Assembly (NCBI GenBank): GCA_007922225.1
Contig: ML680053.1
Coordinates: 1,339,434-1,403,433, forward strand
Direction: 5' to 3'
Length of the DNA stretch: 64,000 bases
Source: Emydura subglobosa
Lineage: Eukaryota > Chordata > Testudines > Chelidae
How positions within the stretch are numbered: the first letter of the stretch is position 1; each line of letters starts with the position of its first letter. The notes under the pieces are model-generated. The model worked only from the letters and a program-made list of their open reading frames with translations, was not told where the DNA came from and searched no databases. Positions 58,399-64,000 of this stretch are shown here, in pieces. The position numbers and the translations under genes are program-made.

Positions 58399-59206
58399 AG
58401 AGCCTTTGATAGCAAGAAACTGATGGCAAAACAGCTTCCATGAGTGGCCTGACTCTTGTGCTTACTCTTCTTGGTGTGGAATAGCCAGGATGACTTCCAG
58501 GGCATTCTTCAAGGCTCACCTATAATCTTTTGTGTGCATGGGGAGAGCTAAGGAGCATGGGGCATTTGGGGCCTTTAAGAGGTGGGGAATATATGTATAG
58601 AGCCATTTCTTTGCCTTTTGGTTTTGTTACAGAGGGTGTGGGAATATTGTCTTATGCAGGGTCTATCTCAAATATTGTAGGAACTTTAAAATCAGTATTA
58701 AGTTAAGGGTGGGTGTCTGTTTATATAAATCTAAATCCATGAATTGCAGAATCGGAGGCTTACTGATTCCCCTTAATTATAGACCCAGTGGAAAGTAGAT
58801 ACTGTTGGTTCTAATCACTTAGCTCTCTCTTCTACCTAGACACTTCAAGCAAGTTTGCACTTAGAAATGTGACATTTTAATAGTCATCGTGGAATTAAAA
58901 CGGTAAACAGTCGGTATCAAGCTTAACATGATTACATGACTATTGATCCATTGTGTAAAGAATCTTTGTCTCTTAAAGGAAAAGGAGAGTCTCCGAAGTG
59001 AAGTGTACACAAATTACCAATATGTAGGTTGAAATGGGCTTAATTTGAATTGAAACGAATGCAAATCACCTTTTCTTTCCCTTCCACTCCCCATTTGGTG
59101 CTGGAAAGGTAATAGAAAGGAGGGTGTAGGGGTGTGTGGCAAATGATAGGAAAGAGATCGGGTGGATTGCATTTCTGCAGAGATTACTTCCCAGAGATCC
59201 AGAAAT
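58399..59206. other. Intronic DNA without supported feature
   Basis: No gene or confident repeat recognised before the CR1 copy starts. Confidence 0.45.
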
Positions 59207-61027
59207 ACAGGAGAGGGTAACAAGAAGGGTTTCTACAGGTATGTTAATAACAAGAATAAGGTCAGGGAAAGTGCGGGCCTCTTACTGAATGGGGGAGGCA
59301 ACCTAGTGACAGATGATGTGGAAAAAGCTGAAGTACTCCATGCTTTTTTTGCCCCCATCTTCACAGACAAGGTCAGCTCCCAGACTACTGCACTGGGCAG
59401 CATAGAATGGGGAGGAGGTGAGCAGCCCTCAGTGGTGCAAGAACAGGTTCAGGACTATTTAGAAAGGCTGGACACGCACAAGTCCATGGGGCTGGATGCA
59501 ATGCATCCGAGGGTGCTGAGGGAGTTGGCTGATGTGATTGCAGAGCCATTGGCCATTATCTTTGAAAACTCGTAGCAATTGGAGGTGGTCCTGGATGACT
59601 GGAAAAAAGGCAAATATAGTGCCCATCTTCAAAAAAGGAAAAGAGGAGGAACTGGGGAATTACGGATGAGTCAGCCTCATCTCAGTCTTCAGAAAAATCA
59701 TGGAGCAGGTCCTCAAGGAATCCATTTTGAGGCACTTGGAAGAGAGGAATGTAATCAGGAATAGTCAGCCTGGATTCACCAAGGGCAAATCATGCTTGAG
59801 CAACCTGATTGCCTTCTATGATGAGATGACTGGCTCTGTGGATGGTGGAGGAAAAAGCGGTGGACATGGTATATCTTGACTTTTTAGCAAAACTTTTTAT
59901 ATGGTCTCCCACAGCATTCTCGCCAGCAAGTTAAAGTACTATGAGTTGGATAAATGGACTATAAGGTGGATAGAAAGCTAGCTAGATCATCGGGCTCAAG
60001 GAGTAGTGATCAATGGCTCGATGTCTATTTGGCAGCCGATAACGAGCAGAGTTCCCCAAGGGTTGGTCCTGGGGTCAGTTTTGTTCAACATCTTCATTAA
60101 TGATCTAGAGGATGGGGTGGGTTGCACCCTCAGCAAGTTTGCAGATGACACTAAGCTGCGGGGGGGGGTAGATACGCTGGAGGGTAGGGATAGAATACAG
60201 AGTGACCTACACTGGAGGATTCTGCCAAAAGAAATCTGATGAGGTTCAATAAGGACAAGTGCAGAGACCTGTACTTAGGATGGAAGAATCCCATGCCCTG
60301 CTACAGACTGGGGACTGACAGGCTAGGCAACAGTTCTGTAGAAAAGGACCTGGGGGTTACAGTGGACAAGAAGCTGGATCTGAGTCAACAGTGTACTCTT
60401 GTTGCCAGGAAGGCTAACGGCATATTGGGCTGCACTAGTAGGAGCATTGCCAGTAGATCAAGGGAAGTGATTATTCCCCTCTATTCGGCACTGGTGAGGC
60501 CAAATTTGGAGTAGTGTGTCCAGTTTTGGGCCCTCACTACATGAAGGATGTGGACAAGTTGGAGAGAGTCCAGCAGAAGGCAACAAAAATGATGAGGGGG
60601 CTGGAGCACATGGCTTATGAGGAGAGGCTGAGGGAACTAGGCTTGTTTAGTCTGTAGAAGAGAAGAGTGAGGGGGGATTTGATAGCAGCCTTTAACTACC
60701 TGAAGGTGGGTTCCAGGGAGGATGGGGCTAGGCTGTTCTCAGTGGTGGCAGATAATGGAACAAGCAGCAATGGTCTCAAGTTGCAGTGCGGGAGGTGTAG
60801 GTTGGGTATTAGGAAAATCTTTTTCCCTAGGAGGGTGGTGAAGCACTGGAATGGGTTACCTAGGGAGGTGGTGGAATCTCCATTCTTAGGGGGTTTTTAA
60901 GGTGCGACTTGACAAAGCCCTGGCTGGGATGATTTAGCTGAGGTTAGTCCTGCTTTGAGCAAGGGGTTTGACTAGATAGCTCCTGAGGTCCCTTCCAGCT
61001 CTAATCTTCTAAGGTTCTATGATTCTG
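59207..61027 (+). mobile_element. 5'-truncated CR1 LINE with RT remnant and 3' tail
   Basis: About 1.8 kb of a CR1 non-LTR retrotransposon in sense orientation. Frame by frame it encodes the linker [12 protein letters not shown], then [20 protein letters not shown] and FAPIFTDK (59219-59370), [20 protein letters not shown] of the reverse transcriptase start, [20 protein letters not shown] (about 60042-60102), the catalytic FADD motif in SKFADDTKL (about 60132-60158) and the C-terminal thumb GILGCTSRSI...ALVRPNLE, followed by [12 protein letters not shown] sequence and PREVVESP near 60868. A stop at 59573, further stops and frame changes make it inactive. The 3' UTR ends with AGCAAGGGGTTTGACTAGAT and a TTCTATGATTCTGAG tail typical of CR1. 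The endonuclease is missing through 5' truncation. Confidence 0.93.
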
Positions 61028-62378
61028 AGTGGCACAGAAGCAGAGAAGCTCTGGCTATTGCCGAAGTCTATAGCCCTGTGTAAATGTCTGCCACATCTGC
61101 AGCTGCATTGTGTGGGTGAGTAGCATGGAGGCAATGCAGTTCTCCCTTCTCTCCTCTTCTGCACTCCCTGAACTTGCCTATACGGAAATCGTTGCCTTGG
61201 TGCTCGTGGAAGGTGATATGGTGGTGCAGAGTACAACAGTAAGATGTTGTGCATGACAGCTACTTAGTGCTAGAAGTACCGTGCAAGGATTTTAAAACGC
61301 CAGGCTGTGATGAGGCATTAGAAAGGGTTTGGTTTCACCAGCATCACGCTCCAGCTCCTGTATCTTCCTGCTGGTGCCTTCTAGCCTAAATTGGTCCAGG
61401 AATAAGAGGAAGTGGCGTACTAGGTAGAAAAGGAGTTTGAGAGTCAGGGAAATTGTTTTCATCCCAACTCAGCCACTGACTGTGTTACACAGAGGCTAGC
61501 TGCCTTAGTGTTCTTGATTTACAATGCGTGTGTTACTACTTACCCATCTTTCAGGGAGACATGAGAGTGCTTTGAAATCTCTGGTAAACGCCATTGAGGA
61601 ACCCAATACTAGTAAATGTAGTGGTGGAGAGCCATTAACAATGGCATGATACAGGATCTAAGGTATTATGTGATCTGCCTCCCCTACCGATCCTGAAATG
61701 CAGCCTGTACAAGGTGGAATGTGGGAGCTGTTTACCACTGCATACACCTATATATGCTGCAAGGGGTAATTCATCTATTGTCTGCAAGGGTGGATTGAAG
61801 CTAAGTGGTGGTAAGGAGCATACACTAGATCCTATCCAGGTGTTTTGTGGGCAGAGGGCTAACTTCACCAGAGCCCTTTAATCCTGTCTTGCAATACCAA
61901 CTATACTTGTCTTTCTTCTGCACTGTGACTGCTAATTATGCCCTGTGCATCTGTAGTGTGGCCTAATGGAGATCAAAGGTCAAAGATGTTTAGGCTCCAA
62001 ACTCCCACTGAAGTCTATGGAAGTTAGGAACCTAAATACCTTTGTGCATCTGGACCTAAGTCACTTTTGAGAATGGGCACAACTGGCTAAATGTTGAAAT
62101 CAAACACCATATTTTGAAGTTAATGTTGTAGTTGGACCTATTGTTTGCTTGCTTTTTTTGTGCATTTAACTTTATTTCTCAAATATCTGAATGGCTTTCA
62201 GAAAAATGGAAGTTACTGTTGCCATAGTTACATCAGCTGACTTCTCTTTCCTCATGGCCAGTTTAATTGCACGGTGTTGATTGATGGAACACCAGTTAAA
62301 ACTGAAACACAGTTCGTGGTCACTTGTTCTAATCTCATACTAAAAACTGTTCCTTGAACCTGTTTTTCTCTTTTCTAG
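61028..62378. other. 3' end of the presumed intron 1; MIR and MITE relics
   Basis: A MIR relic runs at about 61425-61640 (GGTAGAAAAGGAGTTTGAGA, CATCCCAACTCAGCCACTGA, ACTACTTACCCATCTTTCAG, GAGTGCTTTGAAATCTCTGG). A partial copy of the 53769-53938 MITE lies at 61985-62062 (GAAGTCTATGGAAGTTAGGA, ACCTAAATACCTTTGTGCAT). The last bases before 62377 form the polypyrimidine tract of the RAB6 exon 2 acceptor. Confidence 0.55.
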
Positions 62379-62437
62379 TGGGGAAGACCTCCTTGATCAC
62401 CAGATTCATGTATGACAGCTTTGACAACACCTACCAG
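62379..62437 (+). CDS. RAB6A: RAB6 small GTPase, coding exon 2 (partial gene)
   Basis: This 59-bp exon follows a good acceptor (CTGTTTTTCTCTTTTCTAG, 62360-62378) and is followed by the donor GTAATA at 62438. The first two bases (TG) finish a Val codon begun in exon 1, giving a phase-1 junction, and 19 codons follow: GKTSLITRFMYDSFDNTYQ, ending on a codon boundary. The GKT completes the GXXXXGK[ST] P-loop that binds GTP phosphates, and the following residues are helix 1 leading into switch I. This matches RAB6, a Golgi GTPase that controls retrograde Golgi-to-ER and vesicle traffic. RAB6A and RAB6B are identical over this exon, so the paralogue is not decided; RAB6A is the tentative label. Exon 1 is probably in the gap at 5948-6347 and exon 3 lies beyond the window. 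Confidence 0.93.
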
Positions 62438-64000
62438 GTAATACAATCAATCTCCGCATTTTATGGGGCCCAGTATTTCCAAACCAGTATTTACGTGAGG
62501 AGTCTACCTAACTCCCGTGAGTGAGGGTTTGCCAATCAACCAGCACGCTAAATATAAAGCTTTAAAGCTTTAAACTTCTAAAAATACCCCCATTGACCTC
62601 CTCATATAACATCGAAATTTGCATAACCCTCTGCCAGTAGCTCGGTGGTTCCTCTGATCTGAGCGGAAAGCCAATCTTGCGAAGTGGCTGTTCTCAGCTG
62701 TTGAGATAACTCGCCTGTTTCCTTCCTTGCTTACTGCCAAAACTTCATGGACCATATTCATCCCTAACTAACTCTAGTGATGGTGATGGAGTTAGAGCAG
62801 GAGTGGCTCTGGAGCTCTAATGTTAGTGGTGTTACCAGCAGAAACCAGTGTTTGTAGGCACAAGACTGGCAAGAACGTGATTCCACAGGGGACTCTTTGC
62901 TTAGGCACACCATGGGACTGAATGAGGCTCTCTGGAGCATAGAGGGGAGAAATCAGCAGCTTGTTTAAAAAAAAAGTCTGTCTAGCTCCTGCCATCTAGG
63001 CAGACCTCTGTGTAGCTCGAAAGCTTCTTTTTCTCCTCAGCAGAAGTTGATCCAATAAAAGAGATTAGAGAGAGAAGGTTGGTGAGTTAATGTTCTGGGA
63101 CCAACACAACTACAACAACACAGCATAAAACTATTAAGGACAGTTCCAGGCAGAGTGTTCTCATATCCCGCTTTGGCTTTGAACTGGCAGCATGACTTCT
63201 GACTGCTGGAAACAGGAAGCTGAAGTAGTGGTTCCTGCTACTTACTCTGTTTAGCTCTGTAGGGCCAACATGGCTGCGTGTTAGCTGGATTCTGTTCTGA
63301 CTACCTCAGCAAACTATGTTCTGGTTGACTCATGAGCCAGAAAGAACCCAGCTCTCAGATTCCAGGTTGATGTTGCAAGGATGGTAGCTACAAAAACCAT
63401 TCATTGTTTTTATTTGCAAAGCAGAGCACATTTGCTCTGGCAGCCATCGACCATGAAACCAAATACCACTTTTACAGAGCCCTTTCTCAAAACAAATCCA
63501 CACTACATTACTTATTTACAGTCCTATCTCACCATCCCAAGCTAAACACTTTCCAAACAAACGGTCCTTGTCCTGAAGACCATGTCATCTTTATATATTC
63601 CTTTTTAAAAACTACTGCTGTGGTGTGTTCCCCATTTAAACTTGTTAAAGCATTTTTGGGAGATACGGTCTGTCAGTATCCTTTTTCAGTTTCTTTCCTG
63701 TCTCTCCACAGCTCCCCATCACCGCTGCTAGGCAAGTGGGACAAAACTAAATGCAAGGTCCCATTAAATCAGCAGTATTAGCAAAGCTTCTATGGTCTAG
63801 GACGACTAGCGTACGCATTAGCCTTTCCGGGGAGCAAACATCCTTACAGATTCCACCCACTGTAATTACATGGACGTGTTAGAGCAATTCTTTTATTTAA
63901 TCAGCTCTTTCCCACAGTACTTTTCTCTTTCAGTTCTGTTCTTTTCTCTGTGGAGCTTGTGCCCTAGTTTTACTTGGGGCTTTGACCCTCAGTGCTTTAT
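62438..64000 (+). other. Start of RAB6 intron 2
   Basis: Begins with the donor GTAATA. No further exon is seen. A 125-codon open frame at 63404-63781 has no domain and lies in AT-rich sequence with no splice context. The intron continues past the window end. Confidence 0.8.
62975..63115. mobile_element. Reptilian dispersed repeat family B
   Basis: TGTGTAGCTCGAAAGCTTCT, CAGCAGAAGTTGATCCAATA, AAAGAGATTAGAGAGAGAAG and GGGACCAACACAACTACAAC are a diverged copy of a repeat common in turtles and crocodilians (consensus parts TTGGTCCAATAAAAGATATT and GACCAACACGGCTACAACA). Its last segment resembles the right end of family A (GACTAACACGGCTACC). Ends and target duplication are not resolved. Confidence 0.6.

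Larger units (their letters stand above)
6348..62378 (+). other. Presumed intron 1 of the RAB6 gene
   Basis: If the first exon lies in the gap at 5948-6347, everything up to the splice acceptor at 62377-62378 is a single intron of about 56 kb. No open frame in this interval has a conserved protein domain except transposon remnants, and no second CpG island occurs. The interval is populated by the repeats listed separately. The left boundary is inferred, not seen. Confidence 0.6.

Noticed and set aside
63404..63781. 125-codon frame in intron 2 as an additional exon
   Set aside because: No similarity to the Rab fold, not bounded by matching splice sites, and AT-rich composition like its surroundings.
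1..64000. CRISPR array, prokaryotic operon, phage or plasmid system
   Set aside because: No regularly spaced direct repeats, no compact gene clusters, no ribosome-binding-site-led frames; splice signals, CR1, SINE and MIR elements show vertebrate DNA.

Overview
The window is vertebrate nuclear DNA, most likely from a turtle (a crocodilian is the main alternative). The reasons are old CR1 LINEs, a tRNA-derived SINE with a CR1-type 3' tail, MIR/CORE-SINE relics, many short hAT-like nonautonomous elements, long gene-poor AT-rich stretches and a single CpG island. No prokaryotic gene, operon, CRISPR array or plasmid feature is present.

The only protein-coding exon I can support is a 59-bp plus-strand exon at 62379-62437. 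It encodes the second coding exon of a RAB6-type small GTPase (RAB6A or RAB6B; this exon cannot separate them). The only CpG island, about 5700-6830, is broken by a 400-bp run of N at 5948-6347. The simplest model is that the promoter and first exon lie at the island, with the first coding exon inside the gap. In that case about 56 kb (6348-62378) is intron 1 and 62438-64000 is the start of intron 2.

Layout: 1-5.7 kb is upstream intergenic DNA with a decayed PIF/Harbinger transposase, an antisense CR1 fragment, an LTR-like repeat, a SINE-like insertion and hAT-like MITEs. 5.7-6.8 kb is the CpG-island promoter with a 60-bp tandem GC-box duplication, the gap and a 50-bp minisatellite. 6.8-62.4 kb is the presumed intron. 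It holds a hAT element with an exact 8-bp target duplication (16648-17622), a solo LTR with an exact 5-bp duplication (21265-21819), a tRNA-head/CR1-tail SINE (23215-23370), a long inverted-repeat element (28543-29297), a pair of diverged dispersed-repeat copies (30.4-32.4 kb), a nested insertion (36564-36945), GT/GC microsatellites and a 1.8-kb 5'-truncated CR1 (59207-61027).

I found no convincing undescribed molecular system. The most useful observations concern repeat biology: a SINE-like family with 12-13 bp target duplications, a head-to-head variant of it, a nested insertion, the foldback element, and the GC-rich gap that probably hides the first exon. All family assignments rest on recognition of sequence; no database search was run.
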